A DNA stretch of 64,000 bases from VFJZ01 sp046598415 (GTDB lineage: Bacteria > Actinomycetota > Thermoleophilia > Gaiellales > F1-60-MAGs149). Below, piece after piece: positions 35,454 to 43,839 of the stretch; position 1 is the stretch's first letter, and each line of letters starts with the position of its first letter. The notes under the pieces were generated by a model. That model did no database searches. It was not told the origin of the DNA and saw nothing but the letters and a program-made list of their open reading frames with translations. Position numbers and translations under genes: made by a program. The DNA is taken from positions 3,502 through 67,501 of the forward strand of contig JBKJIG010000044.1 in the NCBI GenBank assembly GCA_046598415.1. Reading direction: 5' to 3'.

Positions 35454-35620
35454 AGAACGGAAGGCGCACGGGTCGCGCAAAGGTCGCGCGTCGGGTAGCG
35501 AGATGGCGCGGGTGGTGCGCGAGTTGGCACGGTGACGCGGCCTGGTGCGTGGTAGGCGCACGGATCTCGCAAGCCGCGCTGGGGCGCCACGGATCGTCGC
35601 CGACTCGCCCGGCGGCGGCG

Positions 35621-35995
35621 CTATGACCGGACGCGGTCCGTCGCCGCGCGCCAGCGGCGGCCGAGGCGGTCGCGCAGCGACTCCACCGGCGGCGGCGCGG
35701 GCGGCAGCACGTTGAGGAAGCACGCCAGGCGCTCCGTCTCGTCGTCGTCGAGGCCGATCGCGGCCAGGGCCGAGCCATCCTGGTGCCAGATACTGATCCT
35801 CGTCTGCCGCTCGCCTGGGTCGGCACCCAGGTAGCGGCTGACACGGAGCGCGAGCTCCTGATCGGCTTCGTGGCCCGGATGCGGCGCGAAGAACTCGACC
35901 AGCTTCAGCCGCTGCGGCGCCGCACACCACGGGCAGTAGCGGAAGGTCCGCTCCACCTCGCGCTGGCACGTCGGACAGGGCTGTGCGGCGGGCAT
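35621..35995 (-). CDS. Small zinc-ribbon protein
   Basis: 124 aa. An N-terminal zinc ribbon CPTCQREVERTFRYCPWC (two CxxC knuckles) precedes an acidic region with GERQTRISIWHQDGSALAA and a Pro/Arg-rich end. No enzymatic motif. ATG 35995 is supported by TACGCT 6 nt upstream. Divergent from the 46-aa gene at 36048. Confidence 0.75.
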   Translation of the reverse strand: MPAAQPCPTCQREVERTFRYCPWCAAPQRLKLVEFFAPHPGHEADQELALRVSRYLGADPGERQTRISIWHQDGSALAAIGLDDDETERLACFLNVLPPAPPPVESLRDRLGRRWRAATDRVRS

Positions 35996-36047
35996 GGAGG
36001 CAGCGTACGTCGGTCGGCGGGTCGCCCGCAAGGCGTAGACTCAGCGC

Positions 36048-36188
36048 ATGGAGAAGAACGGGATCGTCGCTGACGGCAAACGGCGCCTGGAGGCCGGCGA
36101 GAAGGGCGAGGGCCCGCCGCAATCGCTGCTCGCGCGCGTGCTGGGGATCCTCGGCTGGGGCAGCAAGCCCGACCAGCGGGTCTTCTAG
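36048..36188 (+). CDS. 46-residue hypothetical protein
   Basis: Short gene MEKNGIVADGKRRLEAGEKG, ending SKPDQRVF and TAG. TAGACT lies exactly 6 nt before the ATG and codons are genome-like, so I believe it is expressed. Charged N-terminal half, a short hydrophobic LLARVLGILGWG stretch that could associate with membrane. No family known. Confidence 0.6.
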   Translation: MEKNGIVADGKRRLEAGEKGEGPPQSLLARVLGILGWGSKPDQRVF

Positions 36189-36216
36189 TCACGCTGGGTG
36201 TCGCGCCGGTGTTCCG

Positions 36217-36931
36217 TCAGCCGGCGGCAGGCTGGCCAGTCCAGTACGCCACCAGGCGGTCGGCCAGCTCCTCCGGCTGGCTCAGCGCCACCATGTGGCC
36301 ACCGGGCATCTCGTCGGGCGTGATGCCGAGGCGCTCCTCGGCCACACGGCGTTGGAACCCGGCCGGGAAGAACCGGTCGTCCCGGGCCACCAGCACCCGC
36401 GTGCGCACCGGTGGCCACGACGTCACCGGGGGTGGGCTGGAGAACGGCGTCGCCGTCTGACCGGGCCCGTCCATCCCCAGGGCCTCGGCCACGACGTCGG
36501 CCGGCACGTCGTGGAAGAAGTCGCCCACGACGTCGTCCGCCACGACCGGCCTCCCCTCACTGGCCGCGAGCGCGGCGTGCGCCTCGCCCTGCCCGGTCGC
36601 ATCCCACCACTCCCCCGCGGTCTCGCCGGGCGCCGGGATCATCGCGTTCACCAGCACCAGCAGCGTCACGTCGAGCCGGGCGCAGACCAATGGCGCCGTG
36701 AAAGCCGCCGAACGAGTGCGCGACGATCACGATCGGCCGCCGCCTGCCGACGGCTTCCACCACCGCGGCAGCGTACTCCGGCAGCCCGGCGCGCTCGTCG
36801 GCCGCCGGCAGGTCGACCGCCAGCGCGTCGACGCCGCGTGCTTCGAGCTCGGACACGAGCCGGTGCCAGTCCCAGGCGGCACCGCCGGCGCCGGGGATGA
36901 GGACGAACGTGGGACGACGGCTGGCTGCCAT
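36217..36931 (-). pseudogene. Alpha/beta-fold hydrolase, frameshifted
   Basis: Salicylate-esterase/RsbQ-type hydrolase. N-terminal half TFVLIPGAGGAAWDWH, VDLPAADERAG and nucleophile elbow IVAHSFGGF are in one frame; the rest (APLVCARLDVTLLVLVNAM, catalytic VLVARDDRFFPAGFQ and His in MPGGHMVALSQPEELA) is in another. Removing one T from the TTT directly after the GGC of the elbow (near 36699) restores a continuous 237-residue enzyme. All catalytic residues remain, so a sequencing indel is possible. Confidence 0.75.
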
Positions 36932-36969
36932 GTGCCCGGCAGGATGCCGCACACGAGTACGATCTCGGC

Positions 36970-37620
36970 GTGCCGCTCGACGATCTGCTCCGTGGCAACC
37001 GCCTGTGGGCCGCCGACGTGGTCCGCCGCGATCCGGGGTTCTTCGCCCGCCTGGTTGCGCAGCAGGCGCCGCAGTACCTGTGGATCGGCTGCTCCGACAG
37101 CCGCGTCCCGGCCAACGAGGTCACCGGCACCGATCCGGGCGAGATGTTCGTGCACCGCAACGTGGCGAACCTCGTCGTGCACACGGACCTGAACTGCCTG
37201 TCGACGCTGCAGTACGCCGTCGACGTGCTCGGCGTGCAGCAGATCGTGGTGTGCGGCCACCTGGGCTGCGGCGGCGTGCGCGCCGCGCTCGACCGGGAGC
37301 GGCACGGCCTGATCGACAACTGGCTGCGGCACGTCCAGGACGTCGCTCACGAGCACGCCGATCTGCTCGCGACGGCGCCGGAAACCGACCGGCCCGACCT
37401 GCTCTGCCGCCTGAACGTGGTCGAGCAGGTCACGAACGTCTGCCGGACGACCATCGTCCAGGAGGCCTGGACGCGCGGCCAGACGATCTCGGTGCACGGC
37501 GTGGTCTACAGCCTCTCTGACGGCGTCCTGCGCGACCTCGGTGTCACGACGTCGGGGCCGGACGAGATCGACGACCGGCGCGAGGCGACTGTGGCGCGCC
37601 TCGCGACCGAACTCGTCTAG
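36970..37620 (+). CDS. Beta-class carbonic anhydrase
   Basis: 216 aa; interconverts CO2 and bicarbonate. Zinc ligands in WIGCSDSRVPANEV (Cys, with Asp-Arg dyad) and VVCGHLGCGGVRAAL (His-x2-Cys). MFVHRNVANLV is also conserved. GTG 36970 has TACGAT 6 nt upstream. Divergent from the broken hydrolase. Confidence 0.95.
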   Translation: MPLDDLLRGNRLWAADVVRRDPGFFARLVAQQAPQYLWIGCSDSRVPANEVTGTDPGEMFVHRNVANLVVHTDLNCLSTLQYAVDVLGVQQIVVCGHLGCGGVRAALDRERHGLIDNWLRHVQDVAHEHADLLATAPETDRPDLLCRLNVVEQVTNVCRTTIVQEAWTRGQTISVHGVVYSLSDGVLRDLGVTTSGPDEIDDRREATVARLATELV

Positions 37621-37648
37621 CCGCAGCTCGACGGAGTACCGTCGGGGC

Positions 37649-38089
37649 ATGCGCGAGGAGATCGGACCGCCCCTGCTGCTCTCGAACGGCACGCCCGTGC
37701 CGCGCCGGCTGCTGCGCATGTCCGCCGTGACGTCGCCCGGCCCCGGTGGCCAGCACGTCAACCGGTCGAACACCGCCGTCGAGCTGCGGGTCTCGGTCGA
37801 CGACCTGCCGCTGTCGGCCGAGCAGCTCGCCCTCCTGCGCGAGCGCCTGGCCGCCCGCATCACGAAGTCGGACGAGCTGCGCATCGAGTCGTCCGATCAC
37901 CGATCGCAGTGGCGCAATCGGCGGACGGCCGAGCAGCGGCTGATCGCGATGATCGACGCGGCGCTGGTGATGGCGCCGGAGCGCACGCCGACGCGCCCGT
38001 CGCGCGCCGCGCTGGCTCGGCGTCGCGCCGACCGCGAACGCGCCCGGGCCAGCCGGGCGCAGCGCCGCCGGCCGGGGCGCGACGACTAG
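37649..38089 (+). CDS. arfB: ArfB/YaeJ-type peptidyl-tRNA hydrolase (ribosome rescue)
   Basis: 146 aa, RF-1-like domain with catalytic GGQ in TSPGPGGQHVNRSNT and the basic C-terminal tail (RRRADRERARASRAQRRRPG) that enters the mRNA channel of stalled ribosomes. ATG 37649 is fixed by TACCGT 6 nt upstream. Its stop overlaps the convergent yhfS stop. Confidence 0.93.
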   Translation: MREEIGPPLLLSNGTPVPRRLLRMSAVTSPGPGGQHVNRSNTAVELRVSVDDLPLSAEQLALLRERLAARITKSDELRIESSDHRSQWRNRRTAEQRLIAMIDAALVMAPERTPTRPSRAALARRRADRERARASRAQRRRPGRDD

Positions 38090-39273
38090 CGGAGGGCCTC
38101 CTGGAATTCGGCATCGGCCAGCGCCGTCTCCAGGATCCGCAGGATCGTGCCCGGTCCGCCGCGGAGCGGGTTGATGCGGATCGCCCAGTGCTCGAGGCCG
38201 GGCGCGGCCTTCAGGAACGTGCTCGTCAGGTAGGTGAACAGCGGCAGGAACTCGAACTGCGCCTCCTCGCCGACCGACTGGCTGGGCGAGCCGCTGCGCC
38301 AGGCCGACTGGAGAAACGGGACGGCGACGGGTCGTTCGAAGACGAGCACGACGCAGCGGACGCCGGGCTGCGCCGCGTACGCACGGGCGAGACCGGGCAG
38401 GCTGCTGCCGGCACGAATCCGCTCGTTGATCTGCGCGACGGCCGCGGTGACCGCCGCGTCCTGCACGGCCAGCGCGACGGGGGCCGTTACCAGAGCGCGC
38501 AGGGCAGCCATCGCCTGCGGGCCCTGCACCTGACAGCCGGCCGAGGAGAGGTCGCGGCGAATCTGTGCGACCGTCTCGGCGCCGCCCAGCACGACCCCGA
38601 TCGGGTCGGGGGCCAGCAGCTTGAACAGCGACAGCGCCGAGGCGTCCGCGCCCAGCTGCACGCCGATGCGAGCGGCGCGCATGCCGGCGTAGTTGTCGTC
38701 GACCAGGATCCGCACGGTCGGCCCGGCGGTCGCCTGGATCAGCTCGATCGTCTGGCCGAGGTCGTAGCAGTCGCCGAGCTGCTGCGGCACGTGCTGCAGG
38801 TAGACCGTGGCCGGCGGGCGCTCGCGCAGGCTCCGCTCGAGCGCGCCGGCATCGTTGAAGTCGGCGTAGGCGATGTCGAGGCCCATGTGGCGCATCGCCG
38901 GCAGCGTCGTCTTGTACGGGGGGGCGCCGTGCAGCAGGATGCGGCTGCCGGGGGCGGTCGACGCGTTCAGCATCGCGCGGATCGCACCGCTGCCCGCGCC
39001 CGGCACCAGCACCGCCGCGCAGGCGTCGAAGTACCGAGCCAGCACCTTCTCGACCAGAGCCGTCGCGCGCGGCCGGCCGCCGCCGCCGAAGCCGACCGTG
39101 GCGAGCTCGCGCACCTGCCCGTAGTCCTCGGTGAACACTGCGTCGGAGCCCATCACCTGCTGGGCGATGTCGACCAGCTTGAACTGCGCCGTGATCGCAT
39201 CGTCGAGCGACATCTGCCCGCGGACGACCGTCGAGTCCCACTGTCGCAGGAGGTCGTGCAGGTCGCCGCTCAT
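38086..39273 (-). CDS. yhfS: YhfS-like PLP enzyme (SelA/MJ0158-related)
   Basis: 395 aa, fold-type I PLP enzyme of the SelA-like group that includes YhfS and D-glucosaminate-6-phosphate ammonia-lyase relatives. Glycine-rich loop VLVPGAGSGAIRAMLN, cofactor Asp in ILVDDNYAGMRAARIG, Schiff-base lysine in SALSLFKLLAPDPIGVVLG. ATG overlaps the PHP-protein stop (ATGA). With yhfX, yhfU, yhfT in the divergent operon it makes a yhf-like cluster; likely an ammonia-lyase, dehydratase or aminotransferase on an unknown substrate. Confidence 0.85.
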   Translation of the reverse strand: MSGDLHDLLRQWDSTVVRGQMSLDDAITAQFKLVDIAQQVMGSDAVFTEDYGQVRELATVGFGGGGRPRATALVEKVLARYFDACAAVLVPGAGSGAIRAMLNASTAPGSRILLHGAPPYKTTLPAMRHMGLDIAYADFNDAGALERSLRERPPATVYLQHVPQQLGDCYDLGQTIELIQATAGPTVRILVDDNYAGMRAARIGVQLGADASALSLFKLLAPDPIGVVLGGAETVAQIRRDLSSAGCQVQGPQAMAALRALVTAPVALAVQDAAVTAAVAQINERIRAGSSLPGLARAYAAQPGVRCVVLVFERPVAVPFLQSAWRSGSPSQSVGEEAQFEFLPLFTYLTSTFLKAAPGLEHWAIRINPLRGGPGTILRILETALADAEFQEALR

Positions 39274-40532
39274 GGGCGGCGCGCGCGCTTGCGCATGACC
39301 TCGACCTCGGCCCAGGTCCGCGTGTTGACGATGTCGGCCGGGTTCGCCCAGGCGCGCCGCGCGACCGTGACGCCGTACCGGATGTTCGCGAGCGTGCCGA
39401 CCTCGTGTGCGTCGGTCGAGATCACGAGCGGCACACCGGCCTGGCGGGCGGCCCGCGCGTTGCGCGCCGACAGATCGAGCCGCTCCGGGTTCGAGTTGAT
39501 CTCGAGGAACGTGCCGTGCTCGGCGCAGGCGGCGATCAGCGCGGCGATGTCGGTCGCCGCCGGCGACCGGTGGCTCAGGTGCCGGCCGGTCGGATGGCCG
39601 ACCACGTCGACCAGTGGGTGGGACGCCGCCGCCACCATCTTGGCCGTCGCCCGGATGGCGTTCTGGCGCAGCTCGGTGTGGGGGGAGGCGACCACCCAGT
39701 CCAGCTCGGCCAGCACGTCGTCGGGGTAGTCGAGCGAGCCGTCGCGGAGGATGTCGACCTCGGTGCCGGCCAGCAGCGTGAAGCCCTCGGGCGCGAGCCT
39801 CGCGGCGACCTCGCGGATGGCCGCGACGTGCTCGCGCAGCTGCCCGACGTCGAGGCCGATGCCGGGCTCGAGCGAGTTCACGTTCGGCGTGTGCTCGGTG
39901 ATCGCGAGATAGCTGTAGCCGCGCGCCAGCGCCGCGCGCGCCATCTCCTCGATGCTGTGCACGCCGTCGGAGGCCGTCGTGTGGGAGTGCAGGTCGCCCC
40001 GGATGTCGCCGACCGTGACCAGGTCCGTCAGCTCGCCGGCGCGGGCGGCATCGAGCTCGCCGGTGCCTTCGCGCAGCTCCGGCGGCAGGTACGGGTGGCC
40101 GAGGCGCTCGTACAGCTCGGCCTCGCTCGTCGGCGCCGCGCCGCGCGATGCGCCCGCCGCCAGCGCGCGGTTGTGCGCGGGCGAGCCTGTGAGCCGCTGC
40201 AGCGCCGCCACGTACCTGGACGGCACGACTGCGTGCAGCGTCACGCGCATGCCGTCGACGGTGAGCACCGTCGCGCGCGACGTGGTGGCGCCGAGGACGG
40301 TGCCGACGGCAGCGGACGCCGCGAAGGCGGCGACGATCGCGGCCGGCACCTCGGCGGCGACCAGCAGCTCGATCGCGTCGAAGCGCTCGTGCCGGCGCCG
40401 CAGCGTGCCGACCGCGGAGCCGTCGGTGCAGCCGGGTTGCGATGTCAGCCAGGCGAGGAGGCGGTCGGCGAGCTCGGTCGCCTCGTCGAGTAGAACCCGG
40501 CGGCCGCGCGAGTCTTGACGCGAGTTTTGCAC
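39270..40532 (-). CDS. PolX-derived PHP-domain phosphoesterase, polymerase-dead
   Basis: 420 aa. Residues 35-175 follow the palm/thumb of bacterial family X DNA polymerase (LRRRHERFDAIELLVAAE, LQRLTGSPAHNRALA, LGHPYLPPELREGTGEL), but the catalytic GDID is replaced by DAIE and the third Asp by Thr (GMRVTLHAV), and the 8-kDa/fingers part is missing. Residues 178-420 are an intact PHP domain: DLHSHTTASDG, ITEHTPN, TEVDIL, ASPHTE, GHPTGR, INSNPERLDL, STDAHEVG. GTG 40532 has CATAAT (5/6 match) 6 nt upstream. Coupled to yhfS, so it probably hydrolyses a phosphate ester there. Confidence 0.8.
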   Translation of the reverse strand: MQNSRQDSRGRRVLLDEATELADRLLAWLTSQPGCTDGSAVGTLRRRHERFDAIELLVAAEVPAAIVAAFAASAAVGTVLGATTSRATVLTVDGMRVTLHAVVPSRYVAALQRLTGSPAHNRALAAGASRGAAPTSEAELYERLGHPYLPPELREGTGELDAARAGELTDLVTVGDIRGDLHSHTTASDGVHSIEEMARAALARGYSYLAITEHTPNVNSLEPGIGLDVGQLREHVAAIREVAARLAPEGFTLLAGTEVDILRDGSLDYPDDVLAELDWVVASPHTELRQNAIRATAKMVAAASHPLVDVVGHPTGRHLSHRSPAATDIAALIAACAEHGTFLEINSNPERLDLSARNARAARQAGVPLVISTDAHEVGTLANIRYGVTVARRAWANPADIVNTRTWAEVEVMRKRARRP

Positions 40533-40538
40533 CCGGCC

Positions 40539-40544
40539 ATTATG
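40539..40544 (-). promoter_or_regulatory. -10 element of the PHP-yhfS operon
   Basis: CATAAT on the minus strand, the best -10 in the window, 6 nt upstream of the GTG start; predicts a leaderless transcript. Confidence 0.55.
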
Positions 40545-40561
40545 TACTGACATTACGACAT
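40542..40561. promoter_or_regulatory. Imperfect palindrome in the divergent yhf control region
   Basis: ATGTACTGACATTACGACAT has matching outer arms ATGT/ACAT and internal symmetric T and A positions (12 of 20 symmetric). It overlaps the CATAAT -10 of the minus operon and precedes the plus operon, which encodes a GntR regulator; a reasonable operator candidate. Confidence 0.4.
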
Positions 40562-40945
40562 GGTGGTAGCCAGATCCCCCGCGACGCGTTTACAGCACGC
40601 CTCGATCTCCTCGAGGACTCCGGCCAGGTCTCGGCGGTCGCGCGACAGCAGACGCTCGACTTCGTCGCCGCCGTCGAGGCGGGCTTCACCGTCGAACTCG
40701 ACGAGGAGAACGGGGCGATGCTCGTCACGCACCTCGCGATGGCGCTGACGCGTACCGAGCGCCGGGCGCCGCTGCTCGAGGAGCCGCCGGCCGTGATCGT
40801 GTCGGAGGCGCACGCCAATCCAGCCGAGCTGCTGTTCGTGCGCGAGCGGCTCGACGCGTACGGCGCGGTGCTCGGCGAGGCCCTGCCAGAGTCGGAACTC
40901 GTGTTCATGACGGCCCACCTCTGCTCGGTCACGCTGCCCGGATGA
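40547..40945 (+). CDS. Stand-alone PRD-domain protein (EF_0829/AHA_3910-like)
   Basis: About 117-132 aa. A single PTS regulation domain: LLEDSGQVSAVARQQTLDFV, ELDEENGAMLVTHLAMALTR with the conserved His of PRD domains in VTHLAMALTR, then ERREP-like RTERRAPLLEE. Small PRD proteins of this kind occur in yhf/EF_0829-type clusters. The start is unresolved: no in-frame ATG, GTG or TTG lies between the minus promoter and the domain; CTG 40547 is a placeholder. First gene of the plus operon, 13 bp before yhfX. Confidence 0.75.
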   Translation: MTLRHGGSQIPRDAFTARLDLLEDSGQVSAVARQQTLDFVAAVEAGFTVELDEENGAMLVTHLAMALTRTERRAPLLEEPPAVIVSEAHANPAELLFVRERLDAYGAVLGEALPESELVFMTAHLCSVTLPG

Positions 40946-40958
40946 ACGGGCGCCGCTG

Positions 40959-42125
40959 ATGTTCCTCGCGGCGACGCGGCGGCGCAATCCCGCCCTCATC
41001 TCGGCCGCGGCGCGGCTGCATGCGGAAGGTCGCGTCCCCGCCGGCAGCTACGTCGTCGACATCGACGCCGTCGGCGCGAACGCCCGGCTGGTGTCCGGCG
41101 CGGCGCGGCAGCTCGGCCTGGTCTGCTGGCAGATGACGAAGCAGTTCGGCCGCAACCCGCTGGTCGGGCAGGCCGTCGCGGCGAACGGGGTGGACGGCGT
41201 CGTGGCGGTCGAGATAGCCGAGGCGCGCGTCCTGCACGCGCACGGGCTGCGTATCGGGCACGTCGGCCACCTCGTGCAGGTGCCGCGGCACCAGCTGGCC
41301 GAGGCGCTCTCGTTCGCACCCGACCACCTGACGGTCTTCGGCGTCGACCAGGCCGTCGCGGTGGGTGCGGCCGCCCGCGCCGCGGGCGTCGTCCAGCAGG
41401 TGCTGCTCCGCGTCGTGAAGCCGGGCGACCGGTTCTTCGAGGCGCAGCGCGGCGGCGTCCGCCTGGACGACGCGCTGACCGCCGCCCGTGCCATCGATGC
41501 CATCGACGGCGTCGAGCTCGCCGGCGTCACGAGCTTTCCCTGCGTGGCGTGGGACGAGGAGCGCGGCGACGTCGTCGCCACGCCGAACCTGCAGACGCTC
41601 GTGTCGGCGCGCGACACGCTGCGGGACGCGGGCTTCGCGGTGCCGGTGATGAACGCCCCGGGGGTGACCTGCGTCGCGACGCTCGACATCGTCGCGGCGG
41701 CCGGTGCGACCCACGTCGAGCCCGGCAGCGCGCTCATCGGCGAGACGCCGTGGCACGCGGCCAACGACGCGAACGAGCGCCCGGCGATGGTGTACGTCAC
41801 CGAGGTGACCCACGAGCTCGACGGTCGCGTCTACACGCTCGGCGGCGGCTTCTACGCGCGCTCACGCATGCGATCGGCGCTGGTGTTCGGCGACCGCGAG
41901 CCGGTGGAGGCGTCCGTGATCGAGCTGCCCGCGGCCGAGATCGACTACTACGGCGCGCTGCAGATGCCGGCGGGCGAGCGCGCCGCGGTCGGCGCCACGG
42001 TCGTGTACGCCTTCCGCGCCCAGGCGTTCGTCAGCCGTGCAGCGGTCGCCGTCGTCGCGGGCGTCGAGAGCAGCGACCCGCAGGTGCTCGGCGTCTTCTC
42101 CCGTGACGGCTCGACGCTCCCGTGA
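40959..42125 (+). CDS. yhfX: YhfX-like alanine-racemase-fold PLP enzyme
   Basis: 388 aa, fold-type III. PLP-lysine motif VCWQMTKQFGRNPLVGQ is characteristic of YhfX; other elements are YVVDIDAVGANARLV at strand 1, LAGVTSFPCVAWDEE, and VEPGSALIGETPWHA near the phosphate-binding end. Probably racemises or transaminates an amino compound handled with YhfS. ATG 40959 is 13 bp after the PRD stop. Confidence 0.85.
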   Translation: MFLAATRRRNPALISAAARLHAEGRVPAGSYVVDIDAVGANARLVSGAARQLGLVCWQMTKQFGRNPLVGQAVAANGVDGVVAVEIAEARVLHAHGLRIGHVGHLVQVPRHQLAEALSFAPDHLTVFGVDQAVAVGAAARAAGVVQQVLLRVVKPGDRFFEAQRGGVRLDDALTAARAIDAIDGVELAGVTSFPCVAWDEERGDVVATPNLQTLVSARDTLRDAGFAVPVMNAPGVTCVATLDIVAAAGATHVEPGSALIGETPWHAANDANERPAMVYVTEVTHELDGRVYTLGGGFYARSRMRSALVFGDREPVEASVIELPAAEIDYYGALQMPAGERAAVGATVVYAFRAQAFVSRAAVAVVAGVESSDPQVLGVFSRDGSTLP

Positions 42126-42195
42126 CGACCGGATACGGTGGCGGCAGCCGGGACGGCGGATGCAGGGTCGGGCGAGCGACTCGGGGAGGAGCGAG

Positions 42196-42561
42196 ATGAT
42201 CAACGTGGTCGTGACCGGCATGGGCAAGGAGCGCATCGTGCAGCTGGTGCAGGAGGCCGGCGTCGGCCTCGTCGAGGCGAAGGCGAAGACCGACTTCGAG
42301 GCGGCGTCAGCCGTCAAGAGCGGCAAGGCCGACTACTACATCGGCGCCTGTCAGAGCGGTGCCGGCGGCGCGCTCGGCGTCGCGAACGCCATCCTCGGAT
42401 CGTCCGAGGTCGTGCGCCTCTCGGGCGTCGGGAAAACGGCTGATCCGGCCGATGTGCGCGCCGCGGTGGCGGCGGGCAAGCGCGCGTTCGGCATCAGCTA
42501 CAGCCAGATCGACGCCGTCGTGCCGGTGCTGGTCGGCGCGATCCTGGCCCAGGCCGAGTGA
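42196..42561 (+). CDS. yhfU: YhfU/DUF2620 family protein
   Basis: 121 aa, small glycine-rich family always linked to YhfT. Conserved MINVVVTGMGKERIVQLVQEAG start, YYIGACQSGAGGALGVANAI, and C-terminal AFGISYSQIDAVVPVLV. Strong GGGAGGAG ribosome-binding site. The GACQSGAGGALG stretch recalls an EIIB-like or nucleotide/sugar-binding loop, and it may be the soluble partner of YhfT (inference). Confidence 0.88.
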   Translation: MINVVVTGMGKERIVQLVQEAGVGLVEAKAKTDFEAASAVKSGKADYYIGACQSGAGGALGVANAILGSSEVVRLSGVGKTADPADVRAAVAAGKRAFGISYSQIDAVVPVLVGAILAQAE

Positions 42562-42570
42562 TCTGAGCCG

Positions 42571-43839
42571 GTGCCGGACGAGGTCGTCAAGCTGCTGGTG
42601 GTCGGTGCGCTCGGCTCGGTGTCGGCGCTGGCCGCGCACCGCAACGTCGCGATCTACCACGACGGCCTGCGCACGTCGGTCGCCGACATCACCTCGGGCC
42701 TGAAGTCGCGGCGCGAGATGGCGTCCTACGCGTACACCATCTCGATTGGCTTCGTGGTGGCGTTCGCGCTGCCGTTCGCCCTCGCCAGCGGCATCCTGAT
42801 CATCCACATGATCATGCTCGGCACCGACACGATCGGCGTGTGGAGCCGACGCTCCGCCGAGTCGCTCGCGGGCGGCTTCGTCTGGGGCGTGTTCGCGGTC
42901 GGCGCGGTCGACCTGTTCGTGAAGGGCGTCCAGCACCTGCCGCTCGAGACCACCGGTCGCGATCTGCTGTGGACGCCGCTCGTGTACTCGCTGCCGCTGC
43001 TCGGTGCCGCGGCGGCGGCCCAGGCGCACGGGTTTCGCGCCGGCGTCATCGCCACGCTCGCGACGGCCGCCATCTGGAGCGGCGCGTATGGGGTCTGGAA
43101 TGCGGCCGATCCGGGGTCGGCCACGACGTTCGGCGCCGGTCTGATCGCGTTCTGCGTGATCATCGTCGCGCTCGTCCTCGCGGCGCTGCGCGAGCGAGCC
43201 GAGGACGAGACCGACCTGGGCTTCTTCGACGACAACATCCGGCGGATCCGCGGCAACTGGGCCTACCTGTTGCCGATCGCGGCGCTGATCGCCGTCACCG
43301 CCTCGTCCGGCTGGGTCGGCGGCGAGCCCGTGCAGGTGGCGCTGATGAGCTCCGACCACCTCGAGGGGGCGGCCGTCGTCGCGGTGTTCTCGTCCATCGG
43401 CTTCGTGCCGCTGCAGGGCATGACCGGCCTGGTCAGCGGCGTGTGGAACCAGCACGGCTACCCCGACTGGTTCCTCGGCGCGGGCTACCTGACGTCCAAC
43501 CGCGCGATCGCCGCCGCCGCCGGCGCGGCGCTGATGGGCGTCGAGCTGCTGACGTTGCGCCGCGTCGCGTGGCTGCTGACGGCGCGCCCCGGCATCACCA
43601 CGCTCGGCAGCGCGGTGCGCGAGTCGCTCGAGCTGGTGCCGACGCTGGCGATGCTGGCCGGTGGCGTGCTCGCCGCGACCGCGGTCGGCGGGCCGGCCGG
43701 TGCCTGCGCGGTGATCGCCGTCTACCTGCTGAACGACAAGCGCGGGCGCCCGATCATGCCCCTCGCGGCACCGGTGATCGGCTACCTGCTGGTGCTCGTG
43801 ATGACGGGGCTCGCCCACGAGGCCGGAGTGTTCACATGA
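42571..43839 (+). CDS. yhfT: YhfT-family polytopic membrane protein
   Basis: 422 aa with about 11-12 TM helices; first conserved segment RNVAIYHDGLRTSVADITSG and FALASGILIIHMIMLGTDTIG, later GFVPLQGMTGLVSGVWNQHG and LNDKRGRPIMPLAAPVIGYL. Family of unknown function, presumed transporter for the cluster's substrate. The GTG start is 9 bp after yhfU; its stop overlaps the gntR start (ATGA). Confidence 0.87.
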   Translation: MPDEVVKLLVVGALGSVSALAAHRNVAIYHDGLRTSVADITSGLKSRREMASYAYTISIGFVVAFALPFALASGILIIHMIMLGTDTIGVWSRRSAESLAGGFVWGVFAVGAVDLFVKGVQHLPLETTGRDLLWTPLVYSLPLLGAAAAAQAHGFRAGVIATLATAAIWSGAYGVWNAADPGSATTFGAGLIAFCVIIVALVLAALRERAEDETDLGFFDDNIRRIRGNWAYLLPIAALIAVTASSGWVGGEPVQVALMSSDHLEGAAVVAVFSSIGFVPLQGMTGLVSGVWNQHGYPDWFLGAGYLTSNRAIAAAAGAALMGVELLTLRRVAWLLTARPGITTLGSAVRESLELVPTLAMLAGGVLAATAVGGPAGACAVIAVYLLNDKRGRPIMPLAAPVIGYLLVLVMTGLAHEAGVFT

